NCBI GenBank assembly: GCA_958299035.1 | Contig: CATQJL010000305.1 | Span: 58,482,486 to 58,546,485, forward strand | DNA length: 64,000 nucleotides | Direction of reading: 5' to 3' | Source: Cylicocyclus nassatus | Lineage: Eukaryota; Nematoda; Chromadorea; Rhabditida; Strongylidae | In this document: positions 34,022 to 45,863 of the stretch, piece by piece | How positions within the stretch are numbered: position 1 is the stretch's first letter | How the letters are laid out: each line of letters begins with the position of its first letter | Notes under the pieces: generated by a model | The model's database searches: none | What the model saw: the letters and a program-made list of their open reading frames with translations, nothing else | What the model was told of the DNA's origin: nothing | Made by a program: the position numbers and the translations under genes

Positions 34022-34218
34022 CCTCAAACAATCCGCAAAATACTTCCGTGGAAAACTGAACTTCTGGAATTCCGGGGGTGGACGCTCCTATTGGGCCGTG
34101 TGGGTGGACCCCGCCATACCTGACCGCGCTCTATCTGGCAGCTGCAGTAGGAGTGTCCCCCGGAAGTTTCAGAAGTTCAGTTTCCCCCGAGAGTATTTTG
34201 CGGATTGTCTGAGTGCGA
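34022..34218. repeat. Nested palindrome with AATCCGCAAAATACT termini
   Basis: CAAACAATCCGCAAAATACT and AAACTGAACTTCTGGAA are answered by AGAAGTTCAGTTT and AGTATTTTGCGGATTGTCTG. Confidence 0.75.
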
Positions 34219-34977
34219 AATCTTCTTCAAAAGACCTCCAAACTGTCGATTTAGAAGCAGGCCAAAACCTTGTTTGTTGAGTTAATGAGGTGTTAAAGGT
34301 AAGTTAATAGATGTGACACAATCCCTCAAAAGGTGTGGGTACTCCTTTGGGTTGTGCCACACCCCGTTACCTATGTCATCAACACATTTTCAACCAAACA
34401 GTACTTATATGAATCGATAGCCTAAACCTCTAGGCTTCAATGGAGTGATTTGAGCCTGATTCGTCCTTTTTATTGCGAGTAATAGTTGATAAAGGCACAG
34501 CCATCAAAAGCAAAAATGGAACAAACGAGATTTTGGCTTGCTTTTAATTCGACAGTTGGAGGCTTTTGAGAAGATTTGAGGTAGGCAAAAGATAGGTGCT
34601 TCTTATTGAGTGCAAAAAGAGGTGACTAATTGAAGGTTAACCATGTTCGAAAATGACCATTTTGTTCAAGTGGCCTAGTGTCTGGGAACTTCAGAATTCG
34701 CTCAAAATTGGTCCACGGGTTATTTTACATGTTGATTATGGATATATCACTCGTTATGCTTGGTAAGCATCTGTATTACCTACTATAGGTTAGGACGACA
34801 AGTCAATATCTCACGTGCTTGTATTCCGCATAATCCTATCTGGCATGTTCTCGAAAGTCATGTTATTGCTATCACAGTAATACTTGATCACGACCCCTTC
34901 CCTTCTCGACTCTTCAACGGGCCATACGCCCCTCATGTGTGGCGTGCTACCACACCCCACGCTTGATCCTGGTCCTA

Positions 34978-35924
34978 CCTTTGGTCCTCACACAAAATAA
35001 GATCTTCCAGTGCATGTAGGACGAATTCAGCCGCGGGGTGACGCATAATAGGTTGTCAATAGGCTCCACCGCGCGGAGAGCTAATACGAGTTCTGATGGA
35101 GAGAAGTGCGCATTTGTTGCAGACCGCGGCGTGAGTCCCCTTTCGGCAATCTACCTCCAGCCGTGATGTCGCTCAGAAAGTTTGGAGATCTCCTTTCTTC
35201 CTCCTCCCCCCCCCCCTCCCTCCCCCGCCTTCTAGGAGTAGCGTAGTCAAGTGCAAAAATTTTGAAAGAGACGGATTCACAGCGATTGATTTGGTGAATT
35301 TGAGATACGTTGGGAGAAGGGAGTGGAAAGGAATCCCGCTTAAGCAAAACTTGTCAGAATCACTTTTTTTTCAAGTCGAGAACTGTCCAGTTTTGAGCGT
35401 AGGTGCTAGCCAACCGAGCGCAGTGCTAGTAAAAGGCCAGAAGTCAGAGAGCTGGAGTCTGCAACTTCTCTTTGCTTCAGCAGATGTTCCAGTATACTAA
35501 TGAAGGAATTATTTTCGGAATTGTTGCTCTGCACCTAAGTTATTCGATGTTTGGTAAGCAAACTTTGTTATATGCTAAAAAAATAATCAACGAAGAGCTC
35601 TTGCATTGAGAAACGTCGGTATTCCTTTGTTAGCGGACAGGATATCTAACAAGAAATTTCCTATTCTTCTGATCTATTTGTTCACAATTTGCGTGCACCT
35701 CCTCTTACCAGACTAATTTTCCAAACGGAAGGAAGTTTACAAAAGGATGTCTAGTTGATTGTCACGAGGAAGTTTAGCTTGATTACACGAGCATTGCTTT
35801 ATTGACAGTGCAAAAAAACCTTATCTCTTTATAAAAGCAGGTTGCAATAAAACTTTCGAAGATACGAGCAATTCTTACAAAATTAGGTGGAATACCCGGC
35901 TTCGCTTGGTCCTGTCCTATATCG
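34978..35924. other. Noncoding stretch
   Basis: No gene supported. A C/T-rich tract lies at about 35195-35230. The ORF at 35291-35500 (+) has no family features. Confidence 0.35.
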
Positions 35925-36500
35925 CGATATACAGGTTGTCCAAAAAATGTGCCTATGCTTGATTGTCAATAACTCCCTTGTCAGCATTCGAAAGGGCTTG
36001 GGTACTATTTTCTAGAGTCGATTTCAACTTAGATTTACAGTAGGCGGCGAGCTACTGATCCCTCTTCATTACTGTAAAATTTAGGAACTCGCAGCATTGG
36101 AGCCACTGTGAGATAAGCAGTTAGATAAAAATTCATAAAAAAAACTGATTGTGTGACAAGGTTTTCATGCATGCTAATTTCATATAACTGTTTGCGGTTC
36201 GCAAAGCGAGCGGTTGAAATTGAAAACAAATTTTTGACGAGTTTAAGAAATCGGTCCTTACGTTATTTTTGGCATAACTTATGACGAAAGCGCTACGTTA
36301 GAGTGCGATTTCATCTTTGAAACCAGCGACCCTGATTAACTTGATGTAAGAGTTTCCAGTTTTTTTAGTCCTCCTTTAGAAGTGAAATATGACCCTCACT
36401 GGCGCAAAACCCTCTTTGAATTCCCTATCGTAATCCTGCAATGAAGAGGGAACGGTAATTCGCTCTAGTGCAAATCTAAGTTAAAGCCAGCCTATAAAAT
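35925..36500. repeat. Mariner-like non-autonomous element, copy 2
   Basis: It begins ACAGGTTGTCCAAAAAATGTG and runs in parallel with 5045-5620: both have GATTGTCAATAACTC-type sequence near the start and GCGACCCTGATT, GAGAGTTTCC/TTTC and AACCCTCTTT blocks in the same order. The right terminus is not clear. Confidence 0.5.
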
Positions 36501-36539
36501 GCTACCTAAGGTTTCTTGAACTGCACAAAATTGATAAAT

Positions 36540-36670
36540 TCGATATCGAACGGTATAGCCCGCCCGTGACAGCGGTCTCGCCCCGAAGTGTATGTGTGCT
36601 TTAGTCCGGATTGGTTCAAAAATGAATTTTCTATTCGGACCATACGTATACACAGAGAAACAAACATGCA
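36540..36670 (-). mobile_element. Helitron-family fragment
   Basis: GAAGTGTATGTGTG, CCGGATTGGTTC and TTTTCTATTCGGACCATACG match the module in the Helitron at 24595 and the fragment at 20975. The sequence right after it (GATCGTTCCAAAAGTTCTTA at about 36686) resembles a mariner terminus. Confidence 0.45.
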
Positions 36671-37219
36671 GCTTTATACACTAGATCGTTCCAAAAGTTC
36701 TTACCTTTTTTCGACTTATCATAAAGATACGTGGCAAGGATGAGTAAGAACTAAAAGAGCAATTCGACGCATATTTTCTTTCTCTTTCCGGTGTCATATT
36801 TCCGGATCATATCTTTTTGAGGTCACTAGATCAATCCGCATCTCGAACCCATGATTTTTACCAAGCTCTAGTTTGGAAATTTTCCAAATTTTCGTGTAAA
36901 CTTTCGAGAGTTTTCGGTAACAGGTGGATAACATGAACAAAATGCAATACGGATCCTTAGGCCTTTCCAGCTAGTTTCTCAGTACTTACCAAGTTTTCCC
37001 AAAAATGTTCACTTTTGCAAAGTTCGTTGTACACTCATCAAACACTCAAAAATTATTTGAATTTAGGAGTTGAAAAAAATTGACTAATCATATAACAGTG
37101 ATATAATACTACAGAGAAGTGGTCACGCTTCGAAATATCCAATTTTGAAATTTGCATGCAGCAAATGGACCGTCCAGAATTGTATGATAGTATCATCCGC
37201 AAAGGTCCTACGAGTTGTT
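36671..37219. other. Noncoding stretch
   Basis: No gene supported. Confidence 0.35.
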
Positions 37220-37671
37220 AAAGGCAGTGGGTCGGCAGATCGAGACCCGTGACAAAACAAGGTCACAGGGTAGGAGCCCCATAATGGAACCTATGGGCCA
37301 AAGTTAGTCTTTCTCTGCCACTTCTAACCCCCGAAATTTCAAAGCGAAAGCAGCGCTCATCTCCTGTCCTCTCCGAACCCGCCCACCCCATGGACGAGTG
37401 ACTTCCGCGGTCAGAGCGCCAGCCGCAATGCTATAAGCATGAGGTCCCGCAACGACTCTGCGTCTTCGCCATGACGGGCTTCGCGTTCACTCGTCCATGG
37501 GGTGGGCGGGTTCGGAGAGGACAGGAGATGAGCGCTGCTTTCGCTTTGAAATTTCGGGGGTTAGAAGTGGCAGAGGAAGATCGAACTTTGGCCCATAGGT
37601 TCCATTATGGGACTTCTACCCTGTGACCTTGTTTTGCCACGGGTCTCATTCTGCCGACCTACTGCCTTTAA
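37220..37671. repeat. Highly symmetrical foldback element with TTAA flanks, about 450 bp
   Basis: TTAA at 37218-37221 is followed by AGGCAGTGGGTCGGCAGA, and the right end reads CTACTGCCTTTAA. Each arm is about 200 nt with very few mismatches, for instance CATCTCCTGTCCTCTCCGAA against its inverse. The loop of about 50-60 nt lies around 37445. No coding capacity is present. Confidence 0.9.
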
Positions 37672-37972
37672 GGCTATCACGAAAGAAAACTGCATCACAT
37701 AACACCCAAACTACCTCGTTACTTGATGTTCCGTGGTTAACTAGTTAACATGATTGCATAGGGATTTTCTTAACTTCAGAAAATAATTTTAGAAATAAAA
37801 GAGCTATTGGGAGACGAAAACCTATTGCGTTGCACTCTGTTTACTCTACTCAACTCTTCCTTCCAAAACTTGAGAAAATGAGAAATATTAAAAAAAATTG
37901 CTGAACTCGGGCATAGAAGGAATCATGAGTTCGAAATTTCGGTGATTTTCTTGCCGACCACAAAAATAAATC
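37672..37972. other. Noncoding stretch
   Basis: No feature recognised; the target-site duplication of the next element starts at 37973. Confidence 0.4.
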
Positions 37973-37985
37973 GAACGGAAATATA

Positions 37986-38492
37986 AGGTAAGCATAAGTT
38001 TGAAGAGCACGGCGGCAATGATTTTAGCGTTAGATGTGTCATCCTAGCGTTTGAGACTGATATCCAAGCACGAAAAACCCTTGAAGCGGCGTGGATATAC
38101 TCTCGTAATCCGAGTATGAACAACAGAAATGAATGTCTGACGATAACGAGTGATCTACTGCCATTGATATCATTGTGTGAGCTCGATACCACACACTATA
38201 AGTAGCAAGACACACTGGACAGAACTCAGTGATGTCCGTCACACTGATCTAGTGCGGACTACTGACTCTTTGATGGACCGAAGGTTTGTTTGCCCTCGTT
38301 CGATGTGCCTAGTACGTTGCGTCTGAGAAAAAGTCAAGCGAAGCGGACTCAGACGAGAGTTTGGCGGCACAGTACAGCGGATGCGTAAACTACAATCCTT
38401 TTCAGACCTCCGACGAAGACGAGTTGTTCGAAACGTTAGGTCAATAAAGTTTCACCATACCAACCTGTGCGGCATAAGAAATACTAGTACAT
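37986..38492 (+). repeat. Left pseudo-LTR of the Penelope-like element
   Basis: It starts within the GIY-YIG coding sequence (codons GKHKFEEHGGND) and runs through the 3' untranslated end. Only about six single-base differences and one one-base indel separate it from 40986-41493. Confidence 0.9.
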
Positions 38493-38751
38493 CAACTTAC
38501 GTCAAAGATTCCCAGGTTCGAAGACGAGAACACATGGAAACTTCTTACTGATGTACCGCCAAAGATGTTCTCGCTGGTGCGCGAGGCCCTTGCGCTTCGT
38601 CAGCGGATTGTGGTTGTTCGCCAATCCGTGGCCTTCCTCCAACGTTGCAAGAAGACAAATGTTTTACCGAAGTTCATTTCAATGAAGAAGATCGGAAAAA
38701 AACTGTGGATTACCAGAAAACGATAAGAAGATAGTCAATATTTACCATAAC

Positions 38752-39429
38752 ATGTTAAATATTGTTATCAAGAAGAAGAAGACAGTGTTGTATTCCACAT
38801 TATTGAAGTGTAACTATAAGGAAATGCATTGTAAACGTCTATTGCAAGAAGAACTTTGGAGGAAGATTGAACAAGGATCGCAGTCAATCTGTGACACTGT
38901 GCGGTCTAAGATCAAATCGAGACTCTGCAAAAAGTACGACCAACTCTTGGACGCACTACGTGGTGAACATGCGAACGATGAGGCTTGTCGCCTTCAAAGC
39001 CACCGCTTTACTGACTTAACAGCTACCAATGAAGTTTCTGGGAGGGTCACTACTATCGGCAACATTCATTTATCTGCGCACGCTACCGATTTTCTCAGTC
39101 TCGGACCATCTTTTGCAATATCGCAAAGCATAAATGCATCATTCTGCCGTAAAGTCTTGGGTAATTTACACAAAGTGCGTGATTCACTGAGATTGAAGGC
39201 TAAGCTTGAAAACGCCCAGACTTTGATTGAAACAAAGAAACCAATGCTACCAACGATACCGTTTCCTCGCCTCTCTTATAAAGAACCTGAACCAGTGCTG
39301 ACAGCTGATACAAAGTTCCGCATCCTTTCTACTGAGATTTTACATGTTCTGAACAAATTCAGGGGAGTCTATCAAACAAACCTGACACGTGAACAATGGC
39401 GAGGTTACAAAGAAATGCGCGAATGTTAG
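38752..39429 (+). pseudogene. PLE ORF segment: N-terminal part of the reverse transcriptase protein
   Basis: A 225-codon open segment upstream of the RT core. It contains LGPSFAISQSINASFCRKVL, resembling the region before the RT domain of PLEs, where an LGPKF-type phrase is conserved. A frame change near 39400 leads into the next segment (39396-39800), which has RLSISDKGGEFVVMPKSLD and KIRPIISCVGGPTDRIA, the RT fingers region. Together they are one broken gene. Confidence 0.85.
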
Positions 39430-40702
39430 CTAAAGGTTCTATCCGCTTATCGATAAGCGACAAGGGCGGCGAATTCGTAGTGATGCCTAAAAGTCTAGAC
39501 AGAGAGATTGCACAGTTGCATCTTTCTGATACGACAATTTACCAGCATGCTACCCAGAGAGATTTTCAAACGCAGTGCAAAAGGTTGAACGAGGTTTGGA
39601 TTAGTGTCAGTAGATCAGCAGGCCTTGGTGATAATTTCGTAAAGAGAATGAAAGTGAACAATCCAAACTGTCCCGTATTCTACCACCTGTTGAAAACTCA
39701 TAAAGTAGCGGCTCACGAGACCAGCTCCATGTCGCCGGAAACGTACAAGATCCGCCCCATCATAAGCTGCGTAGGCGGTCCCACCGACCGAATAGCATGA
39801 TTTCTAAATAAAATCGTAAGCTAGTTGTTCCCAAAGGTCCCGTCACATTTGTCCAACACACATCAGTTCATAGAGCAGCTACGACAGTTGAAGCCTGAAC
39901 CAAATAGTGTTATAGAATCGTTTGATGTAACATCTCTATACACTAACGTCCACGTTGATGTGCCCTGCAAGCGCTCTCGGAAATGTTGGACAAGTACCAT
40001 TCTAACATCAATACCTTTGGTTTGAGCATAAAGTGCGTACTGGTTCTTGTCAGAGAATGCCTCAAATGTAACATATTCAAATGGTCTGGAAGTTACTACT
40101 CACAAGTCAGAGGACTCGCGATGGGCCAAAGACTTGCTCCAGTCATCGCAATATGTTATATGAGCAAGATCGAAGAACCAGTACTTGCACGCTTACCGAT
40201 GATGTACTGCCGTACATCGATGATTGCTGTATCGTAACTTCAACACAATCCGAAATGGATGAGTGTTTTTGAATTCTAAACCAGCAATCACAGTGCATCC
40301 GGCTTACACATGAAACACCTCGCGGTGGATGGCTTTCCTTTCTGAATACGCAGGTGAACTTGTCTGACAACACCGTGCGCATAAAATGGTACAGAAAGGA
40401 AAGCTCAAGAAACATCATCTTACACGCTACGTCAGCCCACCCCTCAGCAGTCAAACATGCTATCATACGAAACATGTTCAAAACTGCTACCGAAATGTGC
40501 ACAGGCGATGACGAGCGACGCGAGTCACGACAATTGGCAGCTAACATTGCACTCAGTAACGGCTATATGCTTGGAGCAGGAGGATTACGTAGAAAGCAGT
40601 TAGTTGTCATAATTGTGTTAGCCTTACGGAGCGCAACAAGAACAACAAGATTACTTTGTGCATACCCCTTGTTTCCGATAGAATTAGCGAAGCCATAAGA
40701 CA

Positions 40703-41205
40703 GTGCATCTTGCACAGCTGCAAAATGAAGTTATGCTGATCGACATTCCTAGCGATAATATCAAAAGGCGGTTGGTCAACCGAGTTTACGATGTCGAATG
40801 TGTATCAAAAGATTGCATAGTATGTCCTTTCGGAAAAATTGGGGACTGTGCTAAATCGGGAACTGTCTACCAATTGGAATGCTTGAGTTGCAAATAATGT
40901 ACATTGGAGAGACGGGTAGACCTTTAAGTACTAGAGTAAGCGAGCACTTGGCGAACATGAGGCGAGGAAACCTATTGTCTCCGTTAGGTAAGCATAAGTT
41001 TGAAGAGCACGGCGGCAATGATTTTAGCGTTAGATGTGTCATCCTAGCGTTTGAGACTGATATCCAAGCACGAAAAACCCTTGAAGCGGCGTGGATATAC
41101 TCTCGTAATCCGAGTATGAACAACAGAAGTGAATGTCTGACGATAACGAGTGATCTACTGCCATTGATATCATTGTGTGAGCTCGATACCGCACACTATA
41201 AGTAG
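40703..41205 (+). pseudogene. PLE ORF segment: GIY-YIG endonuclease
   Basis: The frame breaks once near 40897, between LECLSCK and MYIGETGRPL; a single-base shift joins the Cys knuckle to the YIG strand. The segment after the break runs to 41205 and ends TAHYK. Confidence 0.85.
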
Positions 41206-41505
41206 CAAGACACACTGGACAGAACTCAGTGATGTCCGTCACACTGATCTAGTGCGGACTACTGACTCTTTGGTGGACCGAAGGTTTGTTTGCCCTCGTT
41301 CGATGTGCCTAGTACGTTGCGTCTGAGAAAAAGTCAAGCGAAGCGGACTCAGACGAGATGTTTGGCGGCACAGTACAGCGGATGCGTAAACTACAATCCT
41401 TTTCAGACCTCCGACGAAGACGAGTTGTTCGAAACGTTAGGTCAATAAAGTTCCACCATAGCAACCTGTGCGGCATAAGAAATACTAGTACATGAACGGA
41501 AATAT

Positions 41506-43261
41506 GACCGCTGAGAGGAAGAGAAGACGCGTCGACTATTCATTGAAACGTTTGCCTTTTTTCATTTCACGATAGGTCTTTACGATAGGTCGACAAAACT
41601 GAATGAACTTATGGAACAACTTTAAATAAGTCGTGATTACAGTTCGCAGTAATTGCCATAATTTGAGTAAACTTGGCACGTACCATAAGCTCCACGCTCG
41701 CTTATTTTAGAGTCATTAAGAGCTTGCAAATCATGGACTGCAGAACAGAAACATTGAAGACGGCAGCAATTTCCAATAATAGGGTTGATTGGAGCATGTC
41801 ATGAACGCAAGAACTCGAAGAATTTTTGCCATTTGTTAGCGAAAATCTTGGTCTCCGATATGAAACTAACGTGCTTCCAAGTTTTTTTTGGCTAACGCTG
41901 GTTCATATTTACAGTTGTTTTCGGAGCTATGAAGAATGCTCTATGTTTCCAAAACATGTTGATTTGAAAACGTATTTTTCGCCTTCTAGGTTTGTCAGTA
42001 TCAACAAATTTTTGTCGTCTTTAAAATTTCAAACCACAATTTACTTTGGCAATTTTGTCTTTGATCTGATTAGGTACTACACGAAAAAATGCACATTTGA
42101 GAGTCTGCAAGCAAGAAAAAAGCTTTATTCGTCAAAGCTTTGATTTGAAGTAAAGATATAACTGCATGGGGCACTTTGCAGGTGGAATTTTCTCCGAAAA
42201 TAATTACACTAAATGGGAATGTCGTACGCATATTGCACTTTCTCAACGGCTCAAAACTTTACCATTCAAATGACGGACCATGTTATGTTCAAATTCTGCT
42301 TAATAATACAACTTATTTTTATAATTTGGGTGAAAGATAACGAGGATATCGAATTTTAGTCAATATTCTTGGATATATGTTTATGTCCATGAAGCAAGAG
42401 CACTACAGAGGAGGAAGATGACTTATTGTTCGGCATTTCTACATATTATAGCTTGAGAAAGACCAGGGTACGCTTGAATGAGCATCAAGAATTGTTCCTT
42501 TGAAATGCGAATAGATGCCAGACAAAACAATGCAAAGGGTAACAGCTATAGCATCAAACCGGAATTATTTGTAAACTTAATTTTTTCAACGTCTGCTGCT
42601 TGTGATGCCTGTGTTGAAAAGATCTCATAGTGCACATTATTTGTAGGTCTTCAATACCGATGGGATACTGGATTATATTATAGAGACTCAAGCGATAAGA
42701 CAGTGTTTCTTTTGTTAAGTATGCTTTCGTTGTCCGTTTTTTGTAAAATTGCACAATATGCATACGGTAATCGCAAATCTTGAGTAATTGATTACAACAA
42801 GTTGGCCTTAAGATAATCCTACGTAGAAAGTTCGAGCCATTTTTACACTTGTACAGTTTTTGTAAGGCGAGCCAAGCTTCTATTAATAAAGTAACAGGCA
42901 ATGATTCATTCTTGATAAGTATGCTTAATTGTTCAAATGTTTTACTCGCTCAAGCTGATTACGAGAAAGAACTATATAAACGATACAATTTTTACGTCCA
43001 TCCCCTCAAAAATAGAATTGAATCATCTTCAAGACATTTCACTAAAAAGCTTAGAAAATTTTCAAATGTGCTGGTGAATAACACTTTAAAGAGTATTGAA
43101 GAGTAAGGGGTGCAGAAAAATGTGTACAGCACAAAAAAAAATAAACAGGTTTCCTACAAATACGAGACCTCGAAGACCTCGAGAGATGAATGGCTAGAAT
43201 AATGTAACTTCTAAGAAATGTTGAGCGGGCAAATGAAAGCGCTCTGGCGCTTTTGGGCATT
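41506..43261. other. Noncoding stretch with unassigned ORFs
   Basis: ORFs at 41826-42143 (+, 105 codons) and 42554-42901 (-, 115 codons) are open but show no motif, signal peptide or splice evidence that I can identify. The minus one is rich in Lys, Leu and Tyr and could be a decayed element protein. Confidence 0.3.
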
Positions 43262-43265
43262 TTAA

Positions 43266-43585
43266 CCCATTGACGACGACGCCTAATATTGCGTGGCGGC
43301 GCTGTGGGACGACGCTTTTTTGCACAATATTTTCGGCGCGGAGAAATTTTGTGATTATTTACAAAATGTAAAAATGTTTTGTAAACAACTACAGCCATCT
43401 TCTTGGACGACGAAGTCTACAGGTTCCAAAAGTGGAATAATTTGGAAAATATATTGAACTGTGGGAAAAATACTAGACCTGAAACGGACGTGACCTGCCA
43501 AGGGGTGTGCGCCACCGGTGGTCCACATCGTCCCTGACGGCAAAAAGTGTAGGGGCCACCGGTGGTCCACATCGTCGTCAATGGG
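43266..43585. repeat. piggyBac-like MITE, 320 bp, TTAA duplication
   Basis: The ends are CCCATTGACGACGACG and CGTCGTCAATGGG, each flanked by TTAA (43262-43265, 43586-43589). CCC termini with a TTAA target are characteristic of piggyBac. Near the right end the phrase GCCACCGGTGGTCCACATCG occurs twice. No transposase frame exists. Confidence 0.8.
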
Positions 43586-43589
43586 TTAA

Positions 43590-45530
43590 AGCTTTTTGGG
43601 CGAAGATGACAGGTCCCATGTCTTTGCAGCGAGACTTGGGCAGTTGCTTATTAGCCCTGCTACTGCACAAAAGCTCACCACTCTCAATTTGGCTGAAGGC
43701 TTTCGACCTTTGATCAAATCTTCGCCCCTATGTTATGGTTGATACGCAGCTGAAATGAGAAAACGCTTCTAGTTATTCTGAATGCATGTTCTTTTCGTGG
43801 AGTGAACATTCGTTATTGATTAGAATTTTTCCGAGTGATTTGCTATGCATTTTGAATGTTTGCAAACAGATAGATATATTTATTCATATAACAACAAAAT
43901 TTACCTCTCAATGACATCTAAACCACTAAAAAGTTCATCTTTACAGAGTCATGATGTAAGAGTAACAATGTCAAAGCTCCCAATTGAGAAATTACTATAT
44001 TTACAATCGAGACCACTAAACTATATGACCATACGGTCTAATTGCACAATGCAGACGTAGAAAAATCACAAGTAACAATGATTAGATGAAGATATGACGA
44101 AATAGCTGGTTAAAGTGAATTTGAGTGGGCAACAGGATACTGTTTAACTATACCAGATCTTGATCGTCATCTACTTTTGTACTCATCAACGGTTTGCGGT
44201 CCTCTGTTTTCATGACAACGACCTGGAATAACACTTTATGAATGGAAAGCTGATGGAATTTAGAAATACAGCTGACATACGCGACTGACCTCGGTCCCTA
44301 CCAGCTTACGGTATTAGCAAGCTAGCATTTCCCCATTTTTGCACACCATTACCCTATCTACACCACCGGACGCAAAAATAATAGCAACACGATGGAAGGG
44401 ATCATATCACCAACAACTCACACATTTGCATTCGTTACTCTTCCCCTGTTTATCAGTGACGCTTATGCAAACGATCAATATATTCGTGAACTACACAACG
44501 ATTTATCATAGTATATCAATGACGGATGATGTGAGATTTTCTTCGGATGGAGGGAGGAGACGAAGCAGCAAATCCTTCCAAAAAATTTCTTGGATGTTTT
44601 CTAAGCTTTCTCAGGCCTATACTCTGACTCACACAAAAAAAACATTACAAAACTGAATCCAATTTTCAAAAATTCTCAAAAGTGTTTCAATTGTTTATAA
44701 GTGAAAACAAGACAGTAAAACAACCATTTCCGATAATAACTCATGGTTCATTCAAGAAATTCCGCGAGTTTATTCTCGGGAGCGGGGGAGTTGAGGGCTG
44801 CCCCTCGGCGCGCCACCAGTTGTATATTTATTTGTGACCCGCAATTCTTCCCTTACGTGTACGACTGTGCATGACATTTGCCCTTGCGCTGCTTTTGGCT
44901 CGTCTTTTCCAGAGAATTCAATATCGGGGCTACTTGATATCAAGCCTCAAAGATTGAGCTGCATGGTACATAAAAGGAGCTCTACGCAAAAAAGCGACAG
45001 TCTTCATCGACATGCTCATTAACCTGGGTGTACTATTAGGTTGCAAAGAGTCCCCGGGCAGTTCTGGAAATATGATCTCCGTGTCATTTCTTTCCGCTCA
45101 GTCGAACAGAGAGAACTCTTTTGTGTGCTTCTGTACAAGAGAATTTGCCTCAGCGATACCTTTGATCTTGATTCTATGTCGGAACGCGCCTGATTTACAA
45201 ATGCGAGAAAGACTTTTCATTTATCTGCTGCCAACTTTCCGCAGCGAACAAAAAGAGCTTCAAACCATGGACAACATGGAGAAAAGTTATTGAAAACAAA
45301 AATGCAGTTTTACATGATTTTGATAAGCGCACAAAAATAAAAGGATGCCCAACTCGCTTCTGACTGAACTCTATTTACAGCAATGGTCAATTCTATGGAT
45401 ATCGTTACGCCTAGATGATGGATCAAAAAAATGCAAGACATTACTCAGACAGCATCTTCGCTTCTCGAAAAGTTAGTTAATGTGTGTTAGGAAAAGACTT
45501 AAAATTCAGACAGAGGACGAATGGACACTC
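43590..45530. other. Noncoding stretch
   Basis: No gene supported. A degraded hAT-MITE right end lies at about 44760-44822 (ATTCTCGGGAGCGGGGG then CTCGGCGCGCCACCAG). ORFs at 43845-44060, 44339-44656 and 45012-45293 (+) show no features. Confidence 0.35.
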
Positions 45531-45533
45531 TCA

Positions 45534-45734
45534 GGCCTCGGACAGAGTTTACGCGATTTGATCGTCGCGATTCAATCGCTACAAGACAACTGTCACGAGT
45601 TCACTGCATGCCGATCAGCTTGCATTTCGGTTGTGATACTTTTCCAGCTCGAAATTTTTGAGTAAAATGAAAATGAATGAAAATCGCGGCGATTAAATCG
45701 CGACGATCAAATCGCGTGAACTCTGTCCGAGGCC
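45534..45734. repeat. MITE, GGCCTCGG family, copy 2, TCA duplication
   Basis: The ends GGCCTCGGACAGAGTTTACG and CGTGAACTCTGTCCGAGGCC are inverses, flanked by TCA on both sides (45531-45533, 45735-45737). GATTTGATCGTCGCGATT and its inverse pair inside. A 3-bp duplication and GG termini would suit a PIF/Harbinger-type MITE. Confidence 0.85.
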
Positions 45735-45863
45735 TCAGGGTGCGAAAACGTACGACTTTCCAAATGTTCTGAGAGTATCTCTGCAAATGACTCTCAAAGA
45801 CAGAAACTTGCCCTCAAAAGAAGATTGATAGATTTTTTACTCAATCAACGCATAGCTTTTCAT

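Larger units (their letters stand above)
33480..34977. repeat. Foldback element, copy 2 (about 1.5 kb) with nested palindromes
   Basis: The right end, CACCCCACGCTTGATCCTGG, is the inverse of the left end of copy 1 at 1121. The arms around 33720-33810 and 34640-34720 are inverses and match those of copy 1. Two further palindromes are nested in it: 33500-33655 (GTAGAGGAACGAAGGCCAGC and its inverse) and 34022-34218 (AATCCGCAAAATACT and AGTATTTTGCGGATTGT). The 133-codon ORF at 33879-34280 is an artefact of these repeats. Confidence 0.65.
37985..41493 (+). mobile_element. Penelope-like retroelement with pseudo-LTRs and 12-bp TSD
   Basis: GAACGGAAATAT flanks both ends (37973-37984 and 41494-41505). 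The first 507 bp (37986-38492) repeat at 40986-41493 with about 1% difference, the tandem pseudo-LTR arrangement typical of Penelope-like elements (PLEs). The order is an N-terminal region from about 38510 (KMFSLVREALALRQRIVVVR, then a Cys-Lys segment), an RT domain, then a C-terminal GIY-YIG endonuclease. RT marks: IESFDVTSLYTNV at about 39918, LAMGQRLAP at about 40120, and YIDDCCIV at about 40210. Endonuclease marks: CVSKDCIVCPFG, YIGETGRPLSTRVSEHL and ARKTLEAAWIYSRNPSMNN. The coding region is split by several frameshifts and stops, so this copy cannot make the protein. PLEs replicate by target-primed reverse transcription. Confidence 0.95.

Noticed and set aside
33879..34280. 133-codon ORF
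   Set aside because: Lies across nested palindromes of foldback copy 2; no motif.
37985..41493. CRISPR-like or LTR-retrotransposon interpretation of the 507-bp direct repeats
   Set aside because: The repeats begin inside the GIY-YIG ORF, lack TG...CA ends and a primer-binding site; the pseudo-LTR structure of Penelope elements fits better.
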